Source: Sinorhizobium alkalisoli
GTDB taxonomy: Bacteria > Pseudomonadota > Alphaproteobacteria > Rhizobiales > Rhizobiaceae
Direction: 5' to 3'
DNA: 64,000 bases
Assembly (NCBI RefSeq): GCF_008932245.1
Contig: NZ_CP034909.1
Span: forward strand, 248,001 to 312,000
Shown piece after piece: positions 47,985 to 57,726 of the stretch. The notes beneath the pieces were generated by a model. That model made no database searches, was not told where the DNA came from, and was given only the letters and a program-made list of their open reading frames with translations. The translations under genes and the position numbers were made by a program. Position 1 is the first letter of the stretch, and every line of letters starts with the position of its first letter.

Positions 47985-48683
47985 TCAGGGCGCCCAGTAA
48001 ACCTGCAGCGGCGAGGCCGCACGCCGGAGCACGGCGCGGATCGGCATCTCCGCCTCCTCGCCCGGCATTTCGGCCCGGGCAAGAACCTCTTTCTTGGCGT
48101 CACCTTCGATATGCAGCACCAAATATCCGGCGTCCTGTAGGCTGGAGAACGTAAGGGTCAGGCGGGTCTCGCCGGCGCCGTCGGCCTCCATGGTAATCAC
48201 GCCGCGCGGTGTCGCGGGATCGAGCGCCTCCTCAAGGCGCGTTCCTCCGGGAAAGAACGATGCGGTATGCCCGTCCGTTCCCATCCCGAGCACGACGACA
48301 TCGAAGGGAGCATTGATATCCGCAGTGGCCGCGCTTGCCTTGGCGGCCGCCTCCTCGGCGCTTGACGAATTGTGGTAGAGCGGCACGAAGCGCGCTTCGA
48401 CGGCCCAGTTCTTGAGCAGGTTGGCGGCGACCAGCCCATGATTGGAGCGGTCGCTTTCCGGCGGAACGAAGCGCTCGTCGACAAGGGTGACACTCACTTT
48501 TGCCCAATCGAGTTTACGTTTCGACAGAGCCTGGAAGAATGCCTTGGGCGTAGAGCCGCCCGATACGGCGATGCTGGCGCCGCCGCGGCTATTGACGGCC
48601 GCCCCAAGCCTGGCGCCGACGGCATCCGCCAGCGCCTCTGCCAGCATTTCACCGTTGTCGTATCTGTGCAGGATAGCGCTCAT
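47985..48683 (-). CDS. pgl: 6-phosphogluconolactonase
   Basis: Pgl hydrolyses 6-phosphogluconolactone between the Zwf and Edd steps. The 232-residue product is of the DevB/SOL type related to glucosamine-6-phosphate isomerase, with ISVSGGSTPKAFFQALSKRK-like sequence near residues 38-57, VTLVDERFVPPESDRSN and VVLGMGTDGHTASFFPG. It starts nine bases after the zwf stop, so the two are co-transcribed. A hairpin (CCTGATTC / GAATCAGG at 47910-47930) lies in the gap to edd. Confidence 0.94.
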   Translation of the reverse strand: MSAILHRYDNGEMLAEALADAVGARLGAAVNSRGGASIAVSGGSTPKAFFQALSKRKLDWAKVSVTLVDERFVPPESDRSNHGLVAANLLKNWAVEARFVPLYHNSSSAEEAAAKASAATADINAPFDVVVLGMGTDGHTASFFPGGTRLEEALDPATPRGVITMEADGAGETRLTLTFSSLQDAGYLVLHIEGDAKKEVLARAEMPGEEAEMPIRAVLRRAASPLQVYWAP

Positions 48684-48692
48684 CGACCGGTC

Positions 48693-50168
48693 CTAGATCG
48701 TATCATTCCAGGTGCGGCCGTCGCGCTCGATCAGCGCAATCGACTGGCTCGGTCCCCAGGTGCCCGCCGTGTAGCCCTGCACCTGTTGCCCCGTCGTTTC
48801 CCAGGCCTTCAGGATCGGGTCGATCCATTGCCATGCCGCCTCCACCTCGTCGCGGCGCACGAAGAGCGTCTGGTTGTTGCGGATGACGTCGAGCAGCAGC
48901 CGCTCATAGGCATCGGCGTTACGCACATCGAAGGCTTCGGCAAAGCTCATGTCGAGCGGCACGTTCCTGAGCCGCATGCCGCCGGGACCGGGATCCTTGA
49001 TCATCAGCGATTGCTTTACGCCCTCGTTCGGCTGCAGACGGATCATCAACTGGTTGGCGGAGATGCGGCCAGCGCTTTGGTCGAAGATCGAGTGCGGAAT
49101 CTGCTTGAATGTAATGACGATCTCCGACATGCGGCCCGCCATGCGCTTGCCGGTGCGGATGTAGAAGGGTACGCCTGCCCAGCGCCAATTGCTGATCTCG
49201 GCCTTGATCGCGACGAATGTCTCTGTGTTGGAAATGCCGCCTTCCAACTCCTCGAGATAGCCCTTCACCGGGCCGCCGGCCGATGCGCCGGCACGATATT
49301 GGCCGCGTACGGTCACCTGCTCGACACTGGCGCCGGTGATCGGCTTCAGCGCGCGCAGCACCTTCAGTTTCTCGTCGCGCACCGCCTCAGCATCCATCGA
49401 AGTGGGGACTTCCATCGCCACGAAGCAGACGAGCTGGAGAATGTGATTCTGCACCATGTCGCGCAGCGCGCCGGCCTTGTCGTAATAGCCGGCGCGATTT
49501 TCGAGGCCGACCGATTCCGAGACGGTGATCTGCACATGATCGATATGGGCCGAGTTCCACAAGGGCTCGTAGAGCGCATTGGCGAAACGCAGCGCCATCA
49601 GATTCTGCACCGTCTCCTTGCCGAGATAGTGATCGATGCGGAAGATCTGTTCCTCGCGGAAAACCTTGCCGATCGTGTCGTTCAGTTCGTTCGCCGAGGC
49701 GAGGTCGCGTCCGATCGGCTTCTCGACGACGATGCGGGTGTTCTTGGTGATCAGCTTGTGATCGCGGATTCGCTCGGAAATATCGCCAAAGATTGCGGGG
49801 CCGACGGCGAGATAGAAGGCGCGGATGCGGTCCCGGCCCTCATCGAGAATCTTCTTGAGGTCGTCCCAGCCCTGCTCCGACTTGGCATCGACCGAAACGT
49901 AGAAGATGCGGCCCGTGAACTTGGCCACTTCCACTTCATCGAACTCGCCCGGCTTCAGATGTTCCTTCAGCGCGTCGGTTGCGAATCTGCGATACTCGTC
50001 ATGGGAAAGGGCCGCGCGCGAGGCGCCGATGATGCGGGTAGGCTCCGTCAGTTGGCCCTCCATCTGACGGTGGTAAAGTGCCGGCAGCAGCTTGCGCTCG
50101 GCAAGATCGCCGGTTCCCCCGAAGACGACATAATCAAACGGTTCGACGGGAATGATCTGGCTGCTCAT
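48693..50168 (-). CDS. zwf: Glucose-6-phosphate 1-dehydrogenase Zwf
   Basis: Zwf oxidises glucose-6-phosphate to the lactone with NAD(P). The 491-residue product has the dinucleotide-binding start VVFGGTGDLAERKLLPALYH, the active-site segment RIDHYLGKETVQNLMALRFA and the KPIGRDLASA motif. It heads the leftward zwf-pgl-edd unit; the 141-base gap upstream contains an AATCGATT palindrome near 50207 that may be part of its promoter control. Confidence 0.97.
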   Translation of the reverse strand: MSSQIIPVEPFDYVVFGGTGDLAERKLLPALYHRQMEGQLTEPTRIIGASRAALSHDEYRRFATDALKEHLKPGEFDEVEVAKFTGRIFYVSVDAKSEQGWDDLKKILDEGRDRIRAFYLAVGPAIFGDISERIRDHKLITKNTRIVVEKPIGRDLASANELNDTIGKVFREEQIFRIDHYLGKETVQNLMALRFANALYEPLWNSAHIDHVQITVSESVGLENRAGYYDKAGALRDMVQNHILQLVCFVAMEVPTSMDAEAVRDEKLKVLRALKPITGASVEQVTVRGQYRAGASAGGPVKGYLEELEGGISNTETFVAIKAEISNWRWAGVPFYIRTGKRMAGRMSEIVITFKQIPHSIFDQSAGRISANQLMIRLQPNEGVKQSLMIKDPGPGGMRLRNVPLDMSFAEAFDVRNADAYERLLLDVIRNNQTLFVRRDEVEAAWQWIDPILKAWETTGQQVQGYTAGTWGPSQSIALIERDGRTWNDTI

Positions 50169-50309
50169 GGGATAACTCGATCTCGTTGAGGTCAGGACAG
50201 GTATAATCTAATCGATTTAAAAGCGCTAGGGTGCAACGCAATAAAACTTCGCACTGCATTTTCTGCCGCTCTTCTCCTGTGCCCGGATTACGGTCTACCG
50301 ATCAATTCT

Positions 50310-51596
50310 TCAAAGCCGGTCACGCAGGGCGTACCAGCTGAGGGCCAGGAACAGGAGGGCTGACCGGAATCGGGTTCCGCCCGGAAAAGCCGGTATTTTC
50401 AAATCCTTGAGGAGATCGAGCGGGGTGTCTCTTCCGAGCGTCAGGTCCGCATAAAGCTTGCCGCAAAAGTTGGAGAGCATAACGCCGTGACCAGAATAGC
50501 CGCCGATCGTCACGACACCCGGCATGACCTCGCGGCAGAAGGGCTGTCGCGGCATGGTGATGCCGACAGTGCCGCCCCAGGCATGGGTGATCTCGATATC
50601 GGCGAGCGCCGGGTAGATCTCCCGAATCTGGCGTCGGATATGGCTCGAAATGTCGCGCGGATTGTCGGCCGTGTAGGCTTCCCGGCCGCCGAACAGCAGC
50701 CGTCCGTCCTTCGACTTGCGGAAATAACGCACGACGAAGCGCGAATCGTCGACGGATTCGCCGCCCGGAAGAATGCCGGGGCGCCCCGTAAGGACGGTCG
50801 TTGCGCCGATGAAGGAGCGGATCGGCATGATATGACTCGCCGTCACCGGCTCGAGATTGCCGATATGGGCGTTACAGGCGATCAGCGCCCGGTCCGCCGT
50901 GATGGTGCCCCGCTCCGTCTCGATCCGGACCGCGCCGCCTTTCCCATCGATCTTCAGAGCTTTCGTCTGCTCGAAGATATTGGCGCCGGCAAGGGCTGCC
51001 TGTTTCGCCAGTCCGACCAGGAGCTTCATCGGATGGATGTGGCCGGTACCGGCGTCGCGAATGCCGAAGCGGTAATGTGACGAGCCGAGGCGGCCCGCGG
51101 TTTCCTCGCGATCCATGAAAGAGAGATGCGGATAGCCGAAGCGTTCGGCCATTACCTCGACATGGCGGCGGTACTCCTTTTCGAGACTCTCCTTGTGGCT
51201 GACCGAGAGCTGGCCGGGTACGAACTCCATGTCGATCGCGTGTTCCCGTGCGAAATCCAGCAGGTATCGTTTGGCGTTTTCCGCCATGTCGAAGAGCAGC
51301 TGTGCCCGTTCGCGGCCGACGACCTCCTCGAGATCCTCCGCCCAGGCGCGCTGGCCAGTGCCGAACTGGCCGCCATTGCGACCCGAAGCGCCATCGCCGA
51401 AGCGACAGGCGTCGATCAAGGTGACGTCGACACCCTCTTTCGCAAGGTTGTAGGCCGCTTGCAGGCCGGTATAGCCGCCGCCGATGACCGCGACGTCGGC
51501 TTTGCGCGAGCCGGCCATCGGCGGATAGAAAGGCCGTTCGGGCACGCTTGCCTCATACCAGGAGATTCCGGGCGAGATCGGGCTTTGCCAACTCAT
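50310..51596 (-). CDS. FAD-dependent oxidase, gamma-glutamylputrescine oxidase-like
   Basis: A 428-residue DAO/GlpD-fold flavoenzyme. The FAD-binding motif VAVIGGGYTGLQAAYNLAKE lies at about residues 35-54, preceded by a short lead with SWYEASVP, which is typical of PuuB/OrdL proteins. These oxidise gamma-glutamylated amines. The gene lies 16 bases after the glutamine-synthetase-like gene, which makes such substrates, and both read leftward. The potF/potG polyamine importer genes at the right edge support a polyamine role. The exact amine is unknown. Confidence 0.8.
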   Translation of the reverse strand: MSWQSPISPGISWYEASVPERPFYPPMAGSRKADVAVIGGGYTGLQAAYNLAKEGVDVTLIDACRFGDGASGRNGGQFGTGQRAWAEDLEEVVGRERAQLLFDMAENAKRYLLDFAREHAIDMEFVPGQLSVSHKESLEKEYRRHVEVMAERFGYPHLSFMDREETAGRLGSSHYRFGIRDAGTGHIHPMKLLVGLAKQAALAGANIFEQTKALKIDGKGGAVRIETERGTITADRALIACNAHIGNLEPVTASHIMPIRSFIGATTVLTGRPGILPGGESVDDSRFVVRYFRKSKDGRLLFGGREAYTADNPRDISSHIRRQIREIYPALADIEITHAWGGTVGITMPRQPFCREVMPGVVTIGGYSGHGVMLSNFCGKLYADLTLGRDTPLDLLKDLKIPAFPGGTRFRSALLFLALSWYALRDRL

Positions 51597-51612
51597 GGGG
51601 AGGCCTTCCGGG

Positions 51613-53049
51613 TCAGACGTTCAGGAGCAGGAATTCACGTTCCCAAGGGCTGATGACCTGCATGAAGGTCTCGAATTCGCCGCGCTTCACGCCGGCATAG
51701 ATGGCGATGAATTCGGCACTGAAGACGTCGGCGAGCGAGGGTGCGGATTCGAGCAGCGACACCGCCTCGAGCAGCCCGCGCGGCAGGTCGATCTCTCCCT
51801 CGTTGGCGGTGTCCTCCGTGGGTGGCGTCGGCTCAAGGTTCTCGACGATGCCGAGATAGCCGCAGCCGAGCGAGGCAGCGAGCGCCAGATAGGGATTGGC
51901 ATCGGAACTCGGCAGGCGGTTCTCGATGCGACGGGCGGCCGGATCCGAAACCGGAATGCGGAAGGCCGTCGTCCGGTTGTCGTAGCCCCAGGCAGTGTTC
52001 ACCGGCGCCGCCATGTCCGGGGTCAGACGCCTGTAGGAGTTCACATAGGGAGCCATCATCGACAATGTCCTCGGCACATAATGCTGCATGCCGCCGACAA
52101 AGGCGAAGAATTCCTTGGAGGGCGAGCCGTCCGGGTTGGAGAAGATGTTGCGCCCGGTGGCGATTTCGACCACCGACTGGTGGATGTGCATGGCCGAGCC
52201 CGGCTGACCCTGCATCGGCTTGGCCATGAAGGTGGCATAGATGCCGTGCTTCAGCGCCGCTTCGCGGATCGTGCGCTTGAACAGGAAGACCTGGTCGGCA
52301 AGTTCGATCGGGTCACCATGCCTGAGATTGATCTCGAGCTGAGCCGGTCCCTCTTCATGGATGAGCGTATCGATCTCGAGGCCTTGCTTTTCCGAAAAAT
52401 GGTAGATGTCGTCGATCAGTTCGTCGAACTCGTTGATCCCGGCGATCGAATAGCCCTGGCCGCCGAGAATGGAACGGCCGGAGCGGCCCTTCGGAGGGCG
52501 CAGCGGATAGTCCGGATCGTCGTTCTGAGCGACGAGGTAGAATTCGATCTCGGGGGCGACGACCGCTCTCCAGCCCCTCTTGCGGTAAAGCTCGACGACG
52601 CGCTTCAGGACATTGCGCGGCGTATAGCTGATCTGTTCGCCCTGCGAGCCGACGATGTCGCAGATCACCTGCGCCGTCGGATCTGTTTCCCAGGGAACGA
52701 TGGAAAGCGTCGAAAGATCCGGCACCAGCTTGATGTCGCTATCGCGCGAATCGTAGCGGAATTGGCCGGTCTCATCGGGATATTCGCCGGAAATCGTGTG
52801 GCGGTAGATCGCCGAAGGCAGTGCAAGCGAGGTATTGGAGGTAAACTTCGAGGTCGGCATCATCTTGCCGCGTGGCACGCCGGCAAGGTCGGGGGTGATG
52901 CATTCGATGTCTTCGATGCGACGGATCTTGAGCCACTCGACCGCGTCCCGCCAGGTCTTCACGCCGCGGGCTGAATTCAGGTCAAGAGGTATCTTCGAAC
53001 TTTCGCTGACCTTTGCTGTCTGCTGGGCAACACTTCTCTTGGAAGACAT
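51613..53049 (-). CDS. Glutamine-synthetase-like gamma-glutamyl-amine ligase (PuuA type)
   Basis: A 478-residue glutamine synthetase fold ligase. Visible family parts are VVAPEIEFYLVAQNDDPDYP (metal site), EEGPAQLEINLRHGD, GSAMHIHQSV and ENRLPSSDANPYLALAASLG. The extended N-terminal region with WLKIRRIEDIECITPDLAGV and the adjacent FAD oxidase gene are typical of PuuA-like gamma-glutamylputrescine synthetases, not of nitrogen-assimilatory GlnA. It is divergent from the HI0933-type flavoprotein gene. Confidence 0.82.
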   Translation of the reverse strand: MSSKRSVAQQTAKVSESSKIPLDLNSARGVKTWRDAVEWLKIRRIEDIECITPDLAGVPRGKMMPTSKFTSNTSLALPSAIYRHTISGEYPDETGQFRYDSRDSDIKLVPDLSTLSIVPWETDPTAQVICDIVGSQGEQISYTPRNVLKRVVELYRKRGWRAVVAPEIEFYLVAQNDDPDYPLRPPKGRSGRSILGGQGYSIAGINEFDELIDDIYHFSEKQGLEIDTLIHEEGPAQLEINLRHGDPIELADQVFLFKRTIREAALKHGIYATFMAKPMQGQPGSAMHIHQSVVEIATGRNIFSNPDGSPSKEFFAFVGGMQHYVPRTLSMMAPYVNSYRRLTPDMAAPVNTAWGYDNRTTAFRIPVSDPAARRIENRLPSSDANPYLALAASLGCGYLGIVENLEPTPPTEDTANEGEIDLPRGLLEAVSLLESAPSLADVFSAEFIAIYAGVKRGEFETFMQVISPWEREFLLLNV

Positions 53050-53263
53050 AAATCACCGGATTTGGCTTCGGATAGCGCATCATAGCCGCAGTTTGCCGAT
53101 TGGCTACTGCATGTTTTCTCAAATCGAAATTGAATGGCGGCAGAGCCTGCGGCACCCGAAATTGCGTCAGCGAATTTTGCCCGCCCCGAGCTCCCCGAAG
53201 GCGTTGGGAATTGACATTTGGCGGGCCGCCGGGAAGGAAGGCGGAAACGTGGAGAGCTATTGC

Positions 53264-54448
53264 GTGGCCGAGAAGCAGGACGTGGTGATCATTGGAGCCG
53301 GCGCCGCCGGCATGATGTGCGCGATCGAGGCGGCAAAGCGCGGACGGCGCGTTCTCGTGCTCGACCACGGGAAGGCTCCGGGCGAGAAGATACGGATCTC
53401 CGGCGGCGGCCGCTGCAACTTCACCAATATTCATGCAGGGCCGAAGAACTTCCTTTCCGACAATCCGCATTTTTGCAAGTCGGCGCTCGCGCGCTATCGC
53501 CCGCAGGATTTCGTGGCGCTCGTCGAACGGCACGGAATTGCCTGGCACGAGAAGACGCTGGGACAGCTCTTCTGCGATCATTCGGCCAGGAACATCGTCC
53601 GCATGCTGCTTGCCGAGATGAAGCAGGCAGGTGCGGCGTTGAGGCTCGAAACGGCGATCTCCGCCGTCGAGCGGATCGTCTCGGGCTTTCGGGTGACCAC
53701 GAGCACCGGGACGGTCGAAACGGATTCGCTGGTTGTCGCGAGCGGCGGAAAGTCCATCCCGAAGATGGGCGCGACGGGTCTGGCCTATCGTATCGCCGAG
53801 CAGTTCGGGCTGCCTGTCGTCGAGACGCGGCCGGCGCTGGTGCCCCTGACGCTCGACCAAGCGCACCTCGAAAAGCTTGGGGTTCTCGCCGGCGTCGCAG
53901 CCGATGCCGAGGTGCGTTTCGGTCAGGCCGCCTTTCGCGAGGCGGTACTCGTCACGCACCGGGGTTTGAGCGGACCAGCCATCCTGCAGATTTCCTCCTA
54001 TTGGCGGGAAGGCGCGGAAATCGTCCTCAAGCTGATGCCAGAGGTCAATATTGCCGGGATCCTCAAGGCAATGCGTCGCACGAACGGGCGGCAGGCGCCG
54101 CAAACGGCGCTCGCCGAGATCCTGCCGCGGCGCCTCGCGCACTTCTTTGCCGAGGAGGCAAGGCTCACCGGGCGGCTGCTTGCCGATCTCTCCGACCGGG
54201 CGATCGAGGCGCTGGCGACCTCCATCCAGGCATGGACGTTGAAGCCCGCCGGGTCCGAGGGTTACCGCACCGCCGAAGTGACGCTCGGTGGTATCGATAC
54301 CCGTGCGCTCGATTCAAAGTCGATGCAGGCACGAGACGTGCCCGGGCTCTACTTCATCGGCGAATGCGTGGACGTGACCGGCTGGCTTGGCGGCTATAAT
54401 TTTCAATGGGCCTGGGCATCCGGCTTTGCTGCTGGTCAAGCGGTGTAA
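53264..54448 (+). CDS. HI0933-family NAD(P)/FAD-dependent oxidoreductase
   Basis: A 394-residue flavoprotein of the HI0933/YhiN family. It shows DVVIIGAGAAGMMCAIEAAK at the N-terminus, the family motif GEKIRISGGGRCNFTNIHAG and the C-terminal GECVDVTGWLGGYNFQWAWA. The substrate of this family is not established. GTG at 53264 is chosen since it precedes the FAD fold directly and follows GGAGAG; a GTG at 53249 with AAGGAAGG is equally possible. The open frame further upstream is not credible. Confidence 0.85.
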   Translation: MAEKQDVVIIGAGAAGMMCAIEAAKRGRRVLVLDHGKAPGEKIRISGGGRCNFTNIHAGPKNFLSDNPHFCKSALARYRPQDFVALVERHGIAWHEKTLGQLFCDHSARNIVRMLLAEMKQAGAALRLETAISAVERIVSGFRVTTSTGTVETDSLVVASGGKSIPKMGATGLAYRIAEQFGLPVVETRPALVPLTLDQAHLEKLGVLAGVAADAEVRFGQAAFREAVLVTHRGLSGPAILQISSYWREGAEIVLKLMPEVNIAGILKAMRRTNGRQAPQTALAEILPRRLAHFFAEEARLTGRLLADLSDRAIEALATSIQAWTLKPAGSEGYRTAEVTLGGIDTRALDSKSMQARDVPGLYFIGECVDVTGWLGGYNFQWAWASGFAAGQAV

Positions 54449-54640
54449 CGACCGCTACAAAAGGGTGATTTGCTTCTTCAGCCATTGTTAATGGAAATGG
54501 CCGAACCTCGTTTTCATGGTTGCAAAGACCGCACTGGCGGAATGGCTCGCAAACTGAACGTTCCTCAGCAGCAGGATGCTTGCACCATGCAGCGCATGGC
54601 AGGCCGGGGCCTGCCAGCCAAGTGTCGAGGACAGGATGCC

Positions 54641-54781
54641 ATGGACAAGCAACGCCGCCGCTCCCGCGCCATCGCTATTGCCCGGACCGGGGAAAGCCGC
54701 TCCGAAGCGGAACTGATCGCCTTCGCTGCGTTTCTCACTCTCTTCGCGATCGCAGTCGTCGCCGGTTTTCTCTCGTTCTGA
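54641..54781 (+). CDS. Small single-helix membrane protein
   Basis: A candidate 46-residue protein: a basic start (MDKQRRRSRAIAIARTGESR) and one C-terminal membrane helix (LIAFAAFLTLFAIAVVAGFL). ATG at 54641 has GAGGACAGGA upstream. The 9-base palindrome TGGCAGGCC / GGCCTGCCA (54597-54616) precedes it, and a 9-base stem GTTGCGCCC / GGGCGCAAC (54873-54896) follows it, as expected for a small monocistronic gene. Function unknown. Confidence 0.5.
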   Translation: MDKQRRRSRAIAIARTGESRSEAELIAFAAFLTLFAIAVVAGFLSF

Positions 54782-55113
54782 CGCGCGCGTTCCTGCCGTG
54801 CAGGCGCACTGACGGCGCTCACGACCATCGGCCACCAATCTGGGGCTCGCTGCGCTTATAGGAATTTTAATGGTTGCGCCCGAATATGGGCGCAACGTGA
54901 GTCCGCAGGGTCCCTGCTGCCGACAGGCAGTGCGGCCCCGCAATGATTGCCGGCGGGCTGGCGGCGTGCGCCGCAATGACCTTCAAAATACATCAGCCTG
55001 TTTCCGCATCGGGTGACATCCAAGCTGCAGTCTCAACGGTGCTGGCGCGAGCCGGGTCGGGGGCTTTAGGTCGCTGGGGGAGGCGAAACGCAGGCAGGGA
55101 GCCGAGGTATTTC

Positions 55114-57639
55114 ATGCTCATTGACAGGATTCTTGCCCGTTTCAAGATTCAGACGAAGGTTCTGTTCTTCATCCTGCCTTTCGTCGTCAGCATCTCCGCC
55201 GTCGGCCTCACCGGCCTCTATGCCTCGGGACTGCTGCAGGGACGCATGGAAATCTCGAACAGCGTCCTGCAGACCTTGAGCGGCTTCAAGGATGTCTACG
55301 CGGGAATGAACCAGTTCCTGCATGAGACAACCGAGGAGAGCCGCCAGGCGGTGAAGGAGACGATTGCCGCGCAGAAGAATGTGCTGGCTGCGACGGCCGC
55401 CCATGTGGCGGGGGCAAGCGGCGAACGGGAACTCGCTGATGCGACGGCCGCTACGAGCGAGATCGAGACCCGTATCGATGGCCTTTGGACCTTGCACGAG
55501 AGCGAGCAGCAGCTCCGCCTGGCGACGCGGACCAATCTGGAAAAGCTGGCCGCCGAGCAGATGAAGATCAGCGAACAGACCAATGAACTGCAATATGCGG
55601 TGCGCAAGGACGAGAATGCGGCGAAAACCATGCTGCGCAACGCCGAAAAGCTCCTGCGCGCGAGCCGCTTCTATAGCGAATTCGCCACCGAAGTCAGCGG
55701 CGCGATAACCGTCGAGGACAAGCTGAAGGTCGCCCAAGAACGCTTTCCGATGATCGGCCGTACGCAGCGCGACATCTTCGCGCTTCTGCCGAAGGAGGAG
55801 AAATCTCTCTCCGAGACGGTCAATTCGGCTTCAGGGGCGATCGGTGCTATCATCAGAGCGCCCGCCGGGCCCGAAACACTTGCTGGTCTCTCCAAATATA
55901 TCGACCGCTTCCGCAACGCGAGCTTCCGGCTCGAAGCCGCTGCCGTCGGCAAGATGCGCGAGGCGACGCAGATATTCAGTCAGCTAGACGGCAAGATTGC
56001 CAGCACTGAATCGATCTTGACGGCGATGCGCCGGCTATCCACATCGCTTACGGACATTCAGATATCTGCGGCCGCATTCCTCGGCAAGACGAGCGAGGAG
56101 AACCGCAAGGCGCTCTTGGACAAGTTCCTGGCCGTGCAGACGAACTTGACGACTTTGCGCGGCATCTCAAAGGACGCGAGTTCGTTCGACGCCTTGGCAG
56201 ATGCAATCGTTCCGCTCATCAATGCAATGAAGAGGGATGGTGTCGAACTGGTCGAGATAACCGGCAAGCGGAACACCGAGTTCAACGCGGCCGGCGCATC
56301 GATCGATGAGATCTGGAATGACCTGACCGGCTTTGCCGAGCAGCAAAAGGTTGCCGCCGGCACGGAACGCAAGGAAGCCAATCAGATTTCCGTTGGAGCC
56401 ACCATTGCCGGCGTCGTGATAGCGCTGCTAGCTGGCGTTGCCCTGACGTTGACGCTGAAGCGGCCGATCGGCCAGATCACGGCGGCCATGCGACGCCTTG
56501 CCGACGGCCGGCTCGATACGGCGATCGACGGCGATGGTCGACGCGACGAGATCGGCGACATGGCGCGTGCCCTTGGGGTCTTCAAAGAGAATGCCCTGTC
56601 GAAGGTCCGCATCGAGGCCGAGAGCGTCGAACAGCGCGCCCGCGCCGAGGCCGAGCGCAGCCGCAACGACGCGGAGAAGCGGGAACTCGACCGCCAGATC
56701 GACCTGGCGGTCAATGAACTCGCGGCGGGCCTCGGGCGCCTGGCGCAAGGCGATCTCTCGCAGCAGATTGAGGTACCCTTCAACGGCCGGCTCGAGCAGT
56801 TGCGGATTGATTTCAACGGATCACTCATCCGGCTGCAGGACACGTTGGCGCAGATTCGCGCCAATGCCCAGGCAATCCAGCAGAGCGGAGCCGGCATGCA
56901 CCATTCGGCCGATTCGCTCTCGAAACGCACGGAGGCGCAGGCGGCCTCTCTCGAGCAGACCGCCGCGGCCGTCGACCAGATCACCGTGACCGTGCGCTCT
57001 TCCGCCGAGCGTGCGCACGAGGCGAACCAGGCCGTGTCGCAGACCAAGAAAAGTGCCGACAGTTCGGCAACCGTCGTCACGAATGCGATCGCCGCCATGG
57101 GTCGCATCGAAGACGCCTCGCGCAAGATCGAGCAGATCATCGAAGTGATTGACGACATCGCCTTCCAGACCAATCTCCTGGCGCTCAATGCCGGCATCGA
57201 GGCGGCGCGTGCGGGCGAAGCGGGCAAGGGCTTTGCAGTCGTTGCGCAGGAGGTGCGCGAACTGGCGCAGCGCTCGGCTGAGGCGGCGCACGAGATCAAG
57301 GACCTCATCAACAAGTCGACCCAGGAGGTCAATTCCGGCTCGCTGCTCGTCAAGGAGACGGGAGCCGTGCTTGCTTCGATCAGCGCCGAGATCGTAACCG
57401 TCAGTCAGCACGTAGAGATGATCGCTACCGCCAGCCGCGACCAAGCGACGGCGCTGAACGAGGTCAACGACTCCGTCAACCAGATGGACCAGATGACCCA
57501 GCAGAATGCCCTGATGGTGGAGGAAGCGACCGCGACCAGCCGGGCCTTGGCCAGCCAAGCCGATACGCTGATGATGCTGGTCGAGCAGTTTCGGTTGGAG
57601 CGGGAGAGCGGAGCGGGCGAGGTTTATCGCGCCGCCTGA
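55114..57639 (+). CDS. Methyl-accepting chemotaxis protein with long helical periplasmic domain (McpZ-like)
   Basis: An 841-residue chemoreceptor. ATG at 55114 follows GAGG by seven bases. The first membrane helix is at about residues 16-37 and the second at about 424-447. The intervening 385 or so residues look entirely helical with many Lys/Glu/Leu heptads, without a Cache or four-helix Tar-type pattern. HAMP follows, a second HAMP-like segment is near 535-580, and the signalling hairpin tip is near residue 690 (DDIAFQTNLLALNAGIEAAR). No C-terminal CheR-binding pentapeptide is present. It resembles S. meliloti McpZ in domain type. Confidence 0.9.
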   Translation: MLIDRILARFKIQTKVLFFILPFVVSISAVGLTGLYASGLLQGRMEISNSVLQTLSGFKDVYAGMNQFLHETTEESRQAVKETIAAQKNVLAATAAHVAGASGERELADATAATSEIETRIDGLWTLHESEQQLRLATRTNLEKLAAEQMKISEQTNELQYAVRKDENAAKTMLRNAEKLLRASRFYSEFATEVSGAITVEDKLKVAQERFPMIGRTQRDIFALLPKEEKSLSETVNSASGAIGAIIRAPAGPETLAGLSKYIDRFRNASFRLEAAAVGKMREATQIFSQLDGKIASTESILTAMRRLSTSLTDIQISAAAFLGKTSEENRKALLDKFLAVQTNLTTLRGISKDASSFDALADAIVPLINAMKRDGVELVEITGKRNTEFNAAGASIDEIWNDLTGFAEQQKVAAGTERKEANQISVGATIAGVVIALLAGVALTLTLKRPIGQITAAMRRLADGRLDTAIDGDGRRDEIGDMARALGVFKENALSKVRIEAESVEQRARAEAERSRNDAEKRELDRQIDLAVNELAAGLGRLAQGDLSQQIEVPFNGRLEQLRIDFNGSLIRLQDTLAQIRANAQAIQQSGAGMHHSADSLSKRTEAQAASLEQTAAAVDQITVTVRSSAERAHEANQAVSQTKKSADSSATVVTNAIAAMGRIEDASRKIEQIIEVIDDIAFQTNLLALNAGIEAARAGEAGKGFAVVAQEVRELAQRSAEAAHEIKDLINKSTQEVNSGSLLVKETGAVLASISAEIVTVSQHVEMIATASRDQATALNEVNDSVNQMDQMTQQNALMVEEATATSRALASQADTLMMLVEQFRLERESGAGEVYRAA

Positions 57640-57652
57640 TTTGAGCCGCCTT

Positions 57653-57709
57653 ACCAAATAGCAGACTGGACGCCGCGCATTTGCAAATGCGCGGCGTCAA
57701 CTATTTGGT
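57653..57709. terminator. Nested perfect palindrome after the chemoreceptor gene
   Basis: A perfect 30-base palindrome at 57669-57698 (arms GACGCCGCGCATTTG and its complement, no spacer) is enclosed by a second inverted pair ACCAAATAG (57653-57661) / CTATTTGGT (57701-57709). It starts 14 bases after the receptor stop. There is no T-run. It should terminate or cap the receptor transcript, and its DNA could extrude as a cruciform. Confidence 0.7.
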
Positions 57710-57726
57710 TATGGATTGGAAGCAGA

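Noticed and set aside
48372..50189. A 605-codon plus-strand frame opposite pgl and zwf
   Set aside because: Antisense shadow; the minus-strand products show catalytic motifs and normal lengths, while this frame has none.
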